64,000 nucleotides of DNA from Gambelia wislizenii (lineage: Eukaryota > Chordata > Lepidosauria > Squamata > Crotaphytidae), in the NCBI GenBank assembly GCA_030847615.1, contig JAUMIR010000002.1, positions 289,520,028 to 289,584,027 of the forward strand, in the 5' to 3' direction. The translations under genes were made by a program, and so were the position numbers. The notes below the pieces were generated by a model. It saw only the letters and a list, made by a program, of their open reading frames with translations, made no database searches and was not told the DNA's origin. Position 1 is the stretch's first letter; every line of letters starts with the position of its first letter. Positions 1 through 11,604 of this stretch are shown in pieces.

Positions 1-1395
1 GGGGGTGCTACTGTATCTTTGTCCAACCCTGTTAACAAGGGTAGCAAAACACAAAAGCCTCTTGGACAGACTCTGTTTTTAAGTAAGGTGTGAAGAGTAG
101 AATGCAAGGAACACAAGACTAATGTGATAGCATGGTCTGCTTTTAATTGTTGTGAGCAACAATGGAGGGGTATTTTGGGAAGGGTGGAACATAAATTGAC
201 TAAATAGAGATGATGCAAGGGGAACGCAGCTGTTTTAATGCATGCTGATAACTGACCCATTAGCGTAGGTTCCATGCCCATAATCATACATGTTACTGTC
301 AGTATTGCCAGTGTGAAAACTGGAGAGAGTTCCTGCCTGTTTCATGGTTGTGCAGAAGATGGAATTTCAGCAGGTATTGCTTGTTACCTTGTGTGATAAG
401 CAACCCCTGCTAAAATTCCCTCTTCTACACAACCATTAGAGGGACAGGGGGGCTCTGGCAAACTTAGTTACTATAAGAACTCAGGGCTCTGAAGGAGGAA
501 AGGGCCTATAGAAAAGTTGGAGATTAATGGAGAAAAACGGTTTTCTCTGGATGGGTTGAGGCTCTTGTTCGGCCTAATCTGATGTTTACTTGAAATTCAA
601 TGGAATTAACTCTCAGAAGATGATCACATTTCATCTGCTTTTGGCACACTTAATTGCAGGGCTTAGAAAGGTTCCCAGGGGATTTTGGGAATTGTAGTTC
701 AAAAAAAGAATTCTTCCAAACTCTGCTCATTTGAATAAAAGCCTCCCTGCTCCTGGTACTGAATTCTACCAGTCATCATGATATTTATACAAGGCATTTT
801 TTAGTTGATGTAAGTTGATGCTGCTTGCTCTTTGAACTGAGAATCTAAAGAATACTTCCTAACCCCCCTTCTTCACATCCCATTCCCTATAGTTCTGATC
901 TGGCTGTGCTGTTCCAGATTTTCTCAGGCCCTCACCATCCATTCCATTCCATTCCATCCTACTCCCCTGCTGCTCCACACAGCTGACAGAAACCAAGATA
1001 GGACCACCAGCAGTGCCAGATCCTGTGGGAAACACAGGAATGTCCTGGGGTGAGGATTCTTGCCTTTCTGGTGCACTCAGGCACTTACTGCAGGACTAAA
1101 TTGCAGTACCCAGCTGAGGCCATGGGCACTGCCATCTGGGCATCCTATAATTGGAGACAGCTGTCAAGAGCTGAACAGCAGTTGTCCCAGGAAACATGAG
1201 CTCCCTATTGGCATGCTGAGATTGAAAAGTACATGCTTGTTTCATCTGGTTACAATACTGCTTCCTCTTAGCTCCGGTGTTGTAGTGGAGCCAAGGTTTG
1301 CTGGGTCAAAGTGCTGGGACTATTTTATTAGCCAGGATAATGGCATCATCTGCCATATCTCATGCTTCCCTCTTCCTTCAAGCTTAATTGCAATC
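1..1395. other. Unassigned non-coding sequence
   Basis: No exon, SINE or LINE could be recognised here. A short CATTC run lies near 936-958. The open frame at 1060-1467 has no recognisable domain, and its end runs into an inverted repeat, so it is not called as a gene. Confidence 0.5.
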
Positions 1396-1856
1396 CTCAC
1401 TGTAGCTTGGGGGCTGATTACAAGTCATGGCCTATCAATTCAGAGAGAAGTAGTGTTATTTTCCTAGCAGCAATATATTGTGAGATATCTCTTTTGTAAC
1501 ACAACATTTTTGGGTATGACTCCATCTGTAATGAGCAATTAAGACCAATGGTTATGAAAGACATACAAAACACACACAGGCAGATATAGATGGACCATCT
1601 GTCTATTTTTTGTTTTTTGTTTTTTTGGACTCTCTTTATGAAGAAGCCTATGGGCAGTGTTATGATGAGTGCCTGTAGTTCAAAATGTCCCACTATACCA
1701 CTGGATAACACTAATTTCAGAAGTATTTTAAAGCTGGATTTAGGTTTATACTAAACTATAGTTAAGGAAATATAATCATTTGTTGGAGCCATAATCACAG
1801 TGTAGTGTCTGAATTGATAGGCCATGACTTGTAATCAGCCCCCAAGCTACAGTGAG
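1396..1856. repeat. Element bounded by a perfect 49-bp inverted repeat
   Basis: Bases 1396-1444 are the exact reverse complement of 1808-1856 over 49 bp, with a 363-bp spacer. No mismatch was seen when the arms were compared base by base. The spacer has T-rich runs and no recognisable coding domain. The form suits a short non-autonomous DNA transposon or a recent local inverted duplication. No convincing target duplication was found just outside the arms. Confidence 0.85.
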
Positions 1857-2044
1857 CAATGATGGCTTGAAGTGGGTGTACACACCATAGTTTGAGCTAA
1901 ATGTCACTTTACATGATGGCTGAATTGATGACTCTTGTTTGTGACTGCTGCTCTGCCTTTAGAGGGCCCTTTATCATAGAATGAAAGTGCTGAGCAGATG
2001 AAAAATAAAACTGGATAGTAATCAGCTAAAAAAAAAAAAAACAC

Positions 2045-2445
2045 GGGCTCATTCACAGTACACAATTATAGCACTATATTCCACTTTAACTTGGATGTGG
2101 GACCACCAAGAAATAATAGGTGCTTTAAGCTATGTTTTGGAAGAAAGAAACAGCAAGCCATGCTGGAGTGTTCCTTGCCAAAGAAAGTCCTATAACATTA
2201 ATGGGATTACCATAAGTTGTCAGGTAGTTTGAAAGCACGTACATATACACAATTGCCACGGCAACGGCAACATCCCATTAAATCCTAGGATTGGCCAATT
2301 TGGGAAGGGCCTTTAGAATTGTCAGCCAGAGAGCTCCTCTACTGCCTCACCAGACTACAAGCCTCAGGATTCCACAGGACGTTGCCATGGCCATTAAACT
2401 GGAATCACAGAGCTATAACTGTGTAGTGTGAATGGGCCCCAGAGT
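2045..2445. mobile_element. Palindromic MITE with probable SINE tail inserted
   Basis: The left end (GGGCTCATTCACAGTACAC) and right end (GTGTAGTGTGAATGGGCCCC) are near inverted copies. The inner arms include the pair around GCCATGGCC and CCACAGGA shared with related elements at 28.5, 40.8 and 52.9 kb. This copy is about 175 bp longer. The extra part (about 2135-2250) ends in a tail with ATAAGTTGTCAGGTAGTTTGAAAGCAC, which resembles a SINE 3' end, so a nested insertion is likely. Confidence 0.6.
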
Positions 2446-2955
2446 TTGTCCACAGTCAAGTTGTTAGCTTAGTCCCTGCTTTGGAATAATGTCAGAACTG
2501 AACCTAAGCAACTTTTTTTAAAAAATTGTCTCATTTTCCATAGCCCAACAGAGTTACACATAAGCCTACCAACTGTTATTTATTTACTTTTACTTACCAT
2601 GCCAAATATGCCCCTCGAAGCAGCTCCACAACCAAACCATGAATTTTGCGTTAATCAGCCTAAAAGTGTGGATAAAAGCAGAAGCAAGGCTGTTCTAATT
2701 TATGAAAGTTTCTCCATCCACTTGCCAGGAAGCAATTCCCACTAACCTTAGGGGACCAAGCAAGTGGTGTTGGATTCATTAAGTTGGAAGCGTATGCAAA
2801 CATTACTTTGGAATTCTGTGAACAGCTGGAAAGTTTTTTAAAAAATAATTACAGGGTTAGAAAATAAGCTTTAAATATGTTAATGTGGAAATTGATAATG
2901 GCAGCGATTTTGAAACTAAGCACCAGAATTCCTTATTGGAATAGGATTTTAAAAG
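2446..2955. other. Unassigned non-coding sequence
   Basis: AT-rich sequence with no recognised gene or repeat. Confidence 0.4.
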
Positions 2956-3425
2956 ATCTCTCTTTGGCTTTTCTTCACAAACGAAGATTCAGAAAGGACT
3001 CATCCTGCGCTTTGTGCAAGTGCACTGATGACTAAAAAGGCCAATCTGAGATAAACAAGTCCGGTTGCAGAAAGCACAGCAGAAGGTCTCCTTGGGTGAT
3101 GCTTCTGGGTTGTGATCCTTTCTGCATTGTTGTTTCTCTTCAAGACTTGTTCGGCATGAGTTCTCAAATAAGGCTGCAGCATTGTGGATAGTGTGTCTCC
3201 ATGCCTCCCAATGTGAGGCCAGGGTGGACCATTGTTGGTGATCAATTTGGCCGAGCCTGAGATGTTGTTTCAGGGAGTCCTTGTATTGCTTTTTTGGAAT
3301 GCCCCTCTTATGCTGACCCATGGAAAGTTCACCATAGAGTACTATTTTTGGGAGGTGATGGTCCTCCATCCTAAAAACGTGCCCTGCCCAACGCAGCTGT
3401 GTTCTCAATATCATGGCCTCAATGC
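2956..3425 (-). mobile_element. LINE reverse-transcriptase C-terminal fragment with zinc-finger-like end
   Basis: On the minus strand this encodes the tail of a non-LTR retrotransposon polyprotein. It has LRWAGHVFRMED, then YKDSLKQHLR, a Trp-rich stretch, and a terminal Cys/His pattern (CAFCNRTCLSQIGLFSHQ) like a C2H2 finger. This LRWAGHV...SH layout is common in several LINE clades; I cannot name the clade surely. A second copy with the same C-terminus lies at 27230-27590 on the plus strand, and a 45-bp 3' end scrap lies at 46899-46943. The 5' part is missing, as is usual for truncated LINEs. Confidence 0.8.
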
Positions 3426-5025
3426 TGGTGATCCCTGCTTGCTCAATTTTAAAACATGCTTATCTGCTAATAACTTAATTTCATATGAAATTGATCCTTG
3501 TAACACTTCTTTGGCACCCTCATTTCCCAAGAAAAATATTTGTGCAGCAGCAAAAATCATCTTTGTCTATGCAAAATATTATCAGTAGATCTCCTTCTGG
3601 AGCCTTGTTCCTGAAGAGTTATGGACTTAAATAGGAGCTGCTAATGCTAAGCAAACATTTAAATCATGTAATATTTATGTCTTTGATTTATTCCAAACAT
3701 TAATATGCAACCCTTCAACCTCTACAAGGCATTCAATCAGCAAACAACAGCATCTGAAAATTGCTCCCATTTCAGATTACAGTTTTTAAAGCTTAAGAAC
3801 AAAAATGCCATGTACAACAATAGACTAAAAACAATGGACAAAAAGGAATTTGAACAGGAGCCTTTCAGCTGCCAAATGGAAAGGACACACACATATGAGT
3901 GATGCCAGATAGCAACCCATTTTTTTCATTGAATTTGTCATTAATAGAACAGTTTCAACCCATCCCATTAAGGAGAAGAGACAGGGCTAGCTAGATGTCT
4001 AGGGAACTGGGTGGCATTCCATAAACTGGGGTGCCACTGATGGAAAAAGCCCTCATGTGGGGAGAAAACCTCCAATGGGGGGGGGTCTAATATGGTCCAC
4101 AAAGAGTCTGAATCCCCTCACCTCCCAAATCCTTTCCCAGCTAAAGGAGGAGGAAACCCTACTCTCTTTAATACCAGACTGTAGATGTCAGGGATTCCTT
4201 TTCTCACTCTCAGTCAACCTTCCTAGGTAGGGAAGCAGGGGAAGGGAGCCAAACTGTCCAGTTTCAACTGCATTCAGTAAGTGCCAGCTGAGCCCTCAGG
4301 TCAGGGGTCAGTTGGCACCTGCAGATGCCAGCGGAAAGCACTTTGTTCTTCATCTCCCTCTTCCTGGCAGAGAGCTCTCAGCTGAAGCACCAAATGTAGA
4401 AGTTCCACCTGGCACTTCAGGTGGGAATGCCATTGTATCAAGGACCATGGCCATATTCATGACACCAGGCAAATACCCCCAACATTCAGTTGTCATAGGG
4501 CTATAGGATAGGGGATATCTATCCACCCCTCCCCAAACTGGTTCTTCTGTTCTGCCTCTGTGGGCACCTCCCTACTGTGTGAAGGGGTTCACACACACAG
4601 AGAGAGAGAGAGAAAGAGAGAGAGAGAACAGAATACAGATGAAGATATGAGCATTATCAGGCTCAACTGAGACAAGGTAGTCCTTTTAATGCCCTGTTGC
4701 CCAGAACCTTCAGATCCAGGATTCTGAAAGGTGCCTACAAACCAAGATGAGAGAACAAGGGGATATGTCTATAGTTGTGTCCTCTTATTCTCTCTTAAAG
4801 TTTTGAAGTTAGAAATAGGAATGGAGCAGAGGACAGCTGCAAGAAACTCCTACAATTTTCCCACATGAAATGCTGTTGCATTTAAAATTGCAGGACCTCA
4901 AGAGTAAAAGAGAAGGTGAGCCAAAGGCTGAGAGTCGTTGCTGTTGTTTTAACTATTCAACCTGTAGTAGTAGTAGTTGTGTATCTTCAAGTCATTTCCA
5001 GTTTACAGCAGCCCTAGTGTGACCC

Positions 5026-5069
<44 letters not shown>

Positions 5070-5510
5070 TATAGGCAAAGGTGCTTCTGTTATACTATCC
5101 ATTTTAGGTGTCATTCCAGACAACATAATGGAGACTTTGACTATGCATTTTATAAAAACCCATAGGTACTTTTGTAGTACTTTAAGGCACACTAATATTG
5201 TAGTTCCTTTTATTATTATACAAACACACATCTGTTGCAGTGTTTGAGAATATGATGAATTGGGCAGAACCATTACGGGCTTTTAGACTGATATTTGTCC
5301 TAGTACTTCCATGATTGAGCCAAGATTTGAGCCAGTGGGACCTTGGCCAAGAGTTCACACTTTTAGCCACTGTAGTGGATAAGCTTCTATTGAATTCACT
5401 CTATTTGCAATAGCAAGCCAATTTCTTCCTTTCCATTAAGGCAATCTTACATCATTTTCATATATGTAGTGTTATCTCCTGCACAAATTACCTTAGATAG
5501 TACTTTATAT
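3426..5510. other. Unassigned sequence with simple repeats
   Basis: No gene was recognised. It contains an (AG)n run at about 4600-4627 and a (CT)n(CA)n run at 5028-5069. Open frames over the dinucleotide runs are artefacts. Confidence 0.5.
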
Positions 5511-5514
5511 TGGC

Positions 5515-5640
5515 TGCAGCAGCCTTCCCCAACCAGCATCATGCAAATGTGTTAGACTACAGCTCCTATAATCCCCAGCAGCCATGTTGATAGGAATTGT
5601 AGTCCAACAGCTGTGGAAAGTGTCGGGTTGGGTAATTCTT
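5515..5640. mobile_element. Small palindromic MITE
   Basis: Left arm CCTTCCCCAACC...GACTACAGCTCC is answered by ...GGAATTGTAGTCCAACAG...GGTTGGG. This 'paired TTGTAGTCC' design recurs in the window at about 7295-7385, 40975-41110, 51055-51205, 53105-53210, 54165-54262 and 63155-63285. No coding capacity. Confidence 0.6.
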
Positions 5641-5815
5641 GGTTAGCATTCTGGAAATGGACTGGGAGACCCAAGTTCAAATTTGTACTCAGTGCTGAAG
5701 TTCTCTCTGGGCAGCATAACTGACCCCACAGAGTAAGGATAACATGGTGAAGGTCAGAGGAACCATGTATGCATCACTGGGAAAGGATGAGACTAAATAT
5801 GCAGTAAATAAACAA
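5641..5815 (+). mobile_element. Degraded tRNA-derived SINE
   Basis: GGGAGACCCAAGTTCAAAT resembles a B box (GGTTCAAATCC type). It is followed by a decayed body with ATAACATGG and GGAACCATGTATGC and an ATAAATAAA end, as in squamate tRNA-derived SINEs. The A box is decayed. Confidence 0.5.
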
Positions 5816-6189
5816 ATCAAAACAGTTATCTAAATAGAGCCGTTGGTGTTAGCCATTGTGCTCCCACATGTGTCTTCAGCTGCCCAATTGGACGACCATG
5901 AAAACTCAGCCAAAGAGGGGGCATTTATGTGTCAGTAAGTAGCTCATTATAGCTTAACCCAAGGGCACTAATTTATTCATGTATAATCAATGGGGTAATA
6001 TTTAACAGTCCCCTTTGGGAGGTGTGTTGTGTGTAACAGCTGCTTCTCTTTCTGTTTGTAATCAAGGCGGTTTCTTTTAGTTTGCGATATGCATGCTTTA
6101 ATGAGCATTGGGGCAAACTGAGGGGACTCAGGTTTTGATTCTTGCTGCCTATCACAATGCTGCTTCAGAAGTAAAATGGCACATTTCAA

Positions 6190-6720
6190 AGATCTGTGGT
6201 CTCTCTTTCCTGGGCATGTCCTAATTTATTTAATAGAATGCCGTCTAACTCAATGCTTGGAGCCCTGTGTTGCATGAGTGATGTTATTCCGTTGCATCCT
6301 CCACTTTCATTTTAATCAGATCTTTTCATTAATGCCTTCATAGCACTTTCTTGAAACAAAGCCATCCCCTCTTCACACTCCTCTCCGCCACCCCCACCTT
6401 GGCAACCTCAGCCAATCTTGTTTCAGGCAGGACTTGGAGAAATGGGAGTCTCACATGAGATTGAACTCTTTTTCAAAAGAACCTGTGATTCCTTTGAGCT
6501 GCTCCCGCTTGGTGCTTGCTTTACAATGCTCTGAATATATCAAGGCAGAAATGACAGATCTCCTTTCATCCCCACCAGGCTTTTCACACTCTCTAATCCT
6601 CTTACTGACTTGACCAATAGGCGATTAGTCTGGAGTTTTGCTCATTTCACTGTCAATGTGGTTACACTGCCATTTTCATAAATTACAATTTTACATAGTA
6701 TGCCTGTGCTTTGCTTTTCA
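6190..6720. other. Candidate conserved non-coding block
   Basis: Apparently single-copy, mixed-composition sequence without repeat hallmarks, rich in AT-core motifs (TTTAATCAGATC, CTAATCCTC, TCATTAATGCC). It has the look of a deeply conserved enhancer, but conservation cannot be measured here. The flanks (5820-6190 and 6720-7000) show nothing recognised. Confidence 0.3.
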
Positions 6721-7003
6721 TCCCCATAGTATTATTTCTTCAGGCTGTTTTTTTTTTCCTGTAAGGGTATAGCTACATGGGGGCAAAAGGAGGACATTGC
6801 CCCTCCAAACAAGAAGTCTGCTCACCCCAAATGAAATTTTCCTTCAGACAATTTCTATCACTTTAGAGAGTGAAATATTGAAAATTGTTTGCATCTAGAA
6901 AACCTTGGGCATTGTTTGCCTCTCCTTCATCACTGCCCCTGTTTCTTTTCTTTGGATGTTTAAGCCATGTTTCTAAACGCTCAACTTATGTTTTCAGTTA
7001 CTG

Positions 7004-7202
7004 CAATGCTAGAATTCAAAGACATAGCCATGTTAGTCTGGAACATCAGTAGGCAAGGGGATCTTGTAGTACCTTTGAGACTAACTGAGAGAAAGAAGTT
7101 GTAGCATCTAAGGAAGTAGACTAAATCTACAAAGCTTATGCTACAACTTCTTTCTCTCAGTTAGTCTCAAAGGTGCTACAAGATCCCCTTCCAATGCTAG
7201 AA
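7004..7202. mobile_element. Palindromic insertion with 11-bp target duplication
   Basis: Arms 7055-7107 and 7138-7190 are inverted copies over 53 bp with one mismatch, around a 30-bp centre. The whole insertion is flanked by the direct repeat CAATGCTAGAA at 7004-7014 and 7192-7202. The left part contains CATAGCCATGTTAGTCTGG, a string that recurs in altered form near 17630, 19545 and 27670, so this is a dispersed family. Confidence 0.85.
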
Positions 7203-7385
7203 ATTTGAGATCTGAATTTCAGAGTGGGTAGAATTCTTGCGGGGGGGGGGACAATGACTGGGAGTCCCATTGTACACCCCGAGTGCAAGGATCACCCAGC
7301 CTGGTGGTTGTGCTAGTTGGGGATGATGGAAGTTGTAATCCAATAAAAGTGGACGGTGCACCAAGGTAGGGGATGCTAATCCAGC

Positions 7386-8050
7386 TTGCTTGACAGTACC
7401 TTTAGTGTATTACACAAACCTACTGTGTTTCACCTGTAAGTATCTGGAAGGGAAAGGGTCTCCAGCCTGGGGGTTAGGGCACCGGGGAATGCAGACAGGC
7501 CAAAGCACAGGCATCCATGATCTCATGACTTGTCTTGTATTCTTCTGCAGTGATGCAGAAATTAAGCTGAAGCTTGAAAAACCAAAGCGGTCAAAGATAT
7601 CTGTCCAACAATAGCTGATCATTGGTCAGAAAGAGAAGTTGCTTTGGCTTGGTTTAGCTTCCTGTTGACTGAGACCTTGAGCCGGTGGGAATGTTGAACT
7701 CAGATGAACCCAAATCTCCCACCCAGCAAATTGCTTCTACCTACAGGTTTTCACTGAAAGTAGAGAGATGAAGGGGGAGGGGAAACGATGCCCACAGTCT
7801 TGGGAGCAGGAATCTGGGAAGGGAGCTATGCCTGTTATTAGTGGCAAAAGAGGCCTTTGTTTACAAGGAGGAGGGAATGTGAAAGGCAAGCCATTTCCAA
7901 GTATCTAAAAAATACTGTGGGGAGAATGGTGGTTTGAGCACTAAGGGCTTTTCCAGGTTGGTTTAAAGAAGCTTGAGTTCTCACAATAGAAGTCTTTGGA
8001 TTTTGCCAGTTGTTGTTGCCTCCATGTCTACTTGCTTCATTCTTTTGGGA
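7386..8050. other. Unassigned non-coding sequence
   Basis: No domain or repeat was recognised. The open frames around 7390-7622 on both strands have no family resemblance. Confidence 0.4.
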
Positions 8051-8054
8051 ATTT

Positions 8055-8690
8055 TTGGGAATTTTTATTAGAGTAAGACCATTCTACTAAAAAAAAATAC
8101 ACCCGACCGCAAAAGGCCATAACAATAATACAAAAACAATACTAATTATTTTCCTCTTTTCTTACTAATACAAAAGTAAATCTATCCTAACACTAATGTA
8201 TTTTTCCCTTTAATCTAAACACACTATAATCACATTATATTTACACATTATAATTATACCTACTTAGAAATGGAAAAAAACCCAATAAAATATTAATTAA
8301 AAATAATAATACAAAATAATACAAAATTACTTCATAATGATTTCTTGGATCTGCACCAGGGCTCTTCCAAGAGGGGGAGTTATTTTTTAAAAAAATAGGG
8401 CATGGTTTGCTAAGGGTGGTTCTACGCAAACCATGCCCTGGTTAAAGCAATTTTTATCACCTCTGATTTTTATTTAAAAATGTTTTAAAGTTGTAGTGCA
8501 AATTTCACTGATGCATTGTACCTATTTAAAAAAAACTTTAAAATAGTTTTTTTAAAGGGTAGCAAAGACATAACCATTAGATAAAGTACAAAAAGAAGAA
8601 AAAAGCTAAGAAAAAGAAACATTGACTCCCAACTTTCCTACCAATGGTTATAAATGTTATAAAACATTTAAAGGTCATTATAAGTGGCCA
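8055..8690 (-). repeat. AT-rich region, possible L1 3' tail, with a perfect hairpin
   Basis: Very AT-rich sequence; the start (TTTTTATTAGAGTAAGACC) resembles the T-rich reverse-strand L1 3' end at 9881, but no coding part confirms it. A perfect 13-bp stem (8398-8410 with 8426-8438, GGGCATGGTTTGC) with a 15-base loop lies in the middle. Confidence 0.35.
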
Positions 8691-9872
8691 GGAGTGGCTG
8701 GCGTTTTAAGCTACTCCCACACCAGCCTCAAGAACACCAGCCTGCCAGCCAGGAGGACCCCAAGCCTGCAGCAGCTTGTTTTCCCTACTCCATCGGGCTA
8801 GAAGGCTGCAGAAGGCCCTGAGAACTTCTAGGAGCAGGGTAGCAGCGAGAGGGGGCGTGGCCAGGGGTGGCTGGCGATATAAGCCACTCCTACACCCCTC
8901 AGGAACACCAGCCTGCCAGCCAGGAAGACCCAAGCCTGCAATTGGAGTCAGCTGAGGCCAAGAATGGAGTGGGGGCGGAAATTGGAGTTGTGCTGGGGAA
9001 AGGGAGGTATGGTCGGAACAGAGTGAACAGATGTTACAAAAGAAGGCAGGATCGCTGTTTGATAGCTATCCCACCTTCAGTTCACCCTGTTTCCTGGAAT
9101 GGATTGGAGAGCATACCAACCATTCCACAGAACCTTATTTTGCTCCTCTGCAATGCCAGGTCGATTAAGAATAAAACTCACATTATTTACGATCTTCTTT
9201 TGGATGAGGATGCTGACCTGGATTACTTCACAGAAACCTGGCTGGGAGAGGATAGCGCTATCACCTGGGCACAGGCCCTGCCAGCCGGGTATTCTGTCAG
9301 TGAGCAGGTGAGGGGAAGTGGGCGGGAGGGGGCAGAATGGCTCTGGTTTATAAGAACAATCTGACCTTGACCAGGATACCTGGCCGAAACATAGTCCACT
9401 TTGAGTTTATGTACCTTAGCCTGAGGACCAGGGATAGTTTGGGGATTCTGCTAGTATACCGACCACCCCATTGTGTAGCAGACTCCCTAACCGAGCTGAC
9501 ACAGCTGGTCTCAGAGTTGCTTTTGGAGTCGCCCAGACTTTTAGTTTGGGTGACTTCAACATTCCACTCGAGACTAGCTTGACAAATCTGACTGGTGCAG
9601 CTCGGGAGTTCATGGAAACCATGACAAACATGGGCCTATCCCAATTGGTCGTTGGGCCCACACACTGCGCGGGTCATACCCTTCAATGCGGTCTTCAGTA
9701 TGGAACAGGAGTATCTGTGGATGGAGGTTATTAAAACCACCGCATTGTCATGGACGGATAATTTCCTGGTCAAGACTGAACTAAGAGTCTCTTCCCGCCC
9801 CACCGGGGGTGGTGGACCCATTAGAATGGTCTGCACCCAAAGGCTAATGGAACCAATAGGATTCCAGAAAGT
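8691..9872 (+). mobile_element. L2-type LINE, 5' region and endonuclease domain
   Basis: About 85 bp of sequence ending in CAGCCTGCCAGCCAGGA...CAAGCCTGCA occurs twice, near 8692-8780 and 8866-8940, giving a tandem-like 5' leader. Downstream, the + strand encodes an APE-type endonuclease N-terminus with LILLLCNARSIKNKTHIIYD (about 9130-9190) and the catalytic-type motif FTETWLGED (about 9219-9245). Frameshifts near 9330-9650 break the reading frame. The element is interrupted at 9873-11008 by an L1 and resumes in the same frame. Confidence 0.8.
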
Positions 9873-11008
9873 CTTGGAGGTTTTTTTAAAAAAATATTTT
9901 TATTAATTTTGTAATCATACATTATAATATCAATCAATACTTATTTAGTATAACACATAATATTACCATTAACATCACAATTTTTCTATTAACTAATTTC
10001 AAGTTAACATAGATTCTTTACTATGATTCTTTTCAAGAATATTAATTCCCCTACCCCCCCACACACACCTCAGTGCTCCCCTTCACCAGAGCCATTATCC
10101 CTTACCTAATCTTTTCAGAATCTCATTTCTTCTCGTGGAGGTAACTTCCCATCTTTTGTCTGTAATACTTCTTTAACAAATACTTTCCAAATTTTATCAA
10201 AATCATTTTCTTTCCAACTTCCTCTTCTTACTTTAATTCTACATGTTAACTTATCATTTATTGCCATTTTCCAAACTTCTTTATACCATTCCTCCTCTTG
10301 TACATTTATTTGCATTTTCCAATGTCTTCTTATAATTAATCTTGCTGCCATTAATAAATTTGTTATTAAATCCTTTTCTGCTTGGTTCCCATTCTCTCCA
10401 TTATAAATTGATATCAATGGTATGCTCGGTTTCCTTTTTATATTTCTATTCAGAATATTCTCTATTTCTATAAAAACCATTTCCCAAAACTGCTGTACAA
10501 ATTTACAATTCCACCACATATGCATATATGTACCTATTTCTTGACAACCTCTCCAACAATAGAGTTATTCTTGTCTATATTATGCAATCTTGCTGGTGAC
10601 AAATACCAATCTCCATATAATTTTATAGTGATTTTCTTTTATCCGTATTGACATATTTTTTAGTTGTCTTTGTTTCCAAATCTTATCCCATGCATGATCT
10701 CCAATTTTTGTTTCAAATCTTCCTCCCATATTCTCCTTAAATATTCCCCTTTGTCTTTTTTATCCTTATTTTTTATCAATATTTTATATAATTCACTTGT
10801 AATACCTTTCATACTTTCATTATCATCCCTCTTTTCACCTTTTTTCACCAAATTTTCAAATTTTGTGAATTCCCTTGTTTCTTTATGATTCTTTTTCCAA
10901 TTTTTAATCCATTGTTCTAACTGTATGCAATTAAACCATGAAATTTTCATTCCATATAATTTCTCTCTTATACTCCCTTTCTCACTCATCCATCCTATGC
11001 CTTGGAGG
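9873..11008 (-). mobile_element. Truncated L1 nested in the L2
   Basis: An insertion at 9881-11000 is flanked by the direct repeat CTTGGAGG (9873-9880 and 11001-11008). On the minus strand it encodes two open blocks of an L1 ORF2 C-terminal part. 10660-10989 has WFNCIQLEQWIKNW. 10115-10525 has MHMWWNCKFVQQFW, the W-C motif typical of L1 ORF2 C-termini. The 3' end is at 9881, with a T-rich tail on the + strand. The L2 reading frame is the same on both sides (1128 bp apart, divisible by 3), so the L1 entered after the L2. Confidence 0.88.
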
Positions 11009-11600
11009 GTTTAATGGTTGGTAATGCCGGTGACCCTGTAGAAGCTTTGGTTAATACCTGGAACACCAACCTTACCAAGGCTATTGACACAATCGCTCCC
11101 AAGCGTCCATTCCAACCTGCACCTAACCGTAAGCCATGGTATACATCAGAGCTTAGGAAAATGAAGCGGGTTGGACAACGACTAGAGTGCAACTGGCAGA
11201 AAACTCGACTCTTATCCGAAAGGACTCATCATAGGAACTTTCTTTGGTCCTATCGAGAGGCAATACGCGCAGCGCAGAGATCCTTCTCCTCTGCACATAT
11301 TACATCTGCAGAGTCCCATCCAGCAGAGCTGTTTAGGGTAGTAAGGGAGATGACGCAGGTTATACCTGCGCAGAACCCGTTGCTTAACCCAACAATGACC
11401 TGCTGTGACGCATTTAACAACTTCTTTGCAGATGAAATCTCTTGGATAAGAGTCGACTTAGACACCAGTATTTTGACAGAAACAATTGACAAGGTGTCCA
11501 GCAACTCCGTTGATGTAAGTTTACTGGATCGATTTCAATCCGTGAGTACCGAGGACGTGGACAAGCTACTTGGTAGGGTGAGGAAGACGATCGCGGATTT
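11001..11600 (+). mobile_element. L2-type LINE, linker region after the endonuclease
   Basis: The + strand frame from 11002 has an open stretch with WNTNLTKAIDTIAPKRPF, then KPWYTSELRKMKR and YREAIRAAQRSF, as in the region between endonuclease and reverse transcriptase of L2/CR1-group LINEs. The reverse-transcriptase core (the Y/F-ADD catalytic box) is not found, so the copy has lost it. A Tigger-like element adjoins at about 11605, and the L2 3' untranslated end reappears at 12424. Confidence 0.8.
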
Positions 11601-11604
11601 TTTA

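Noticed and set aside
10664..10888. Plus-strand frame with membrane-like Phe/Leu runs
   Set aside because: It is the antisense of the AT-rich L1 ORF2 fragment.
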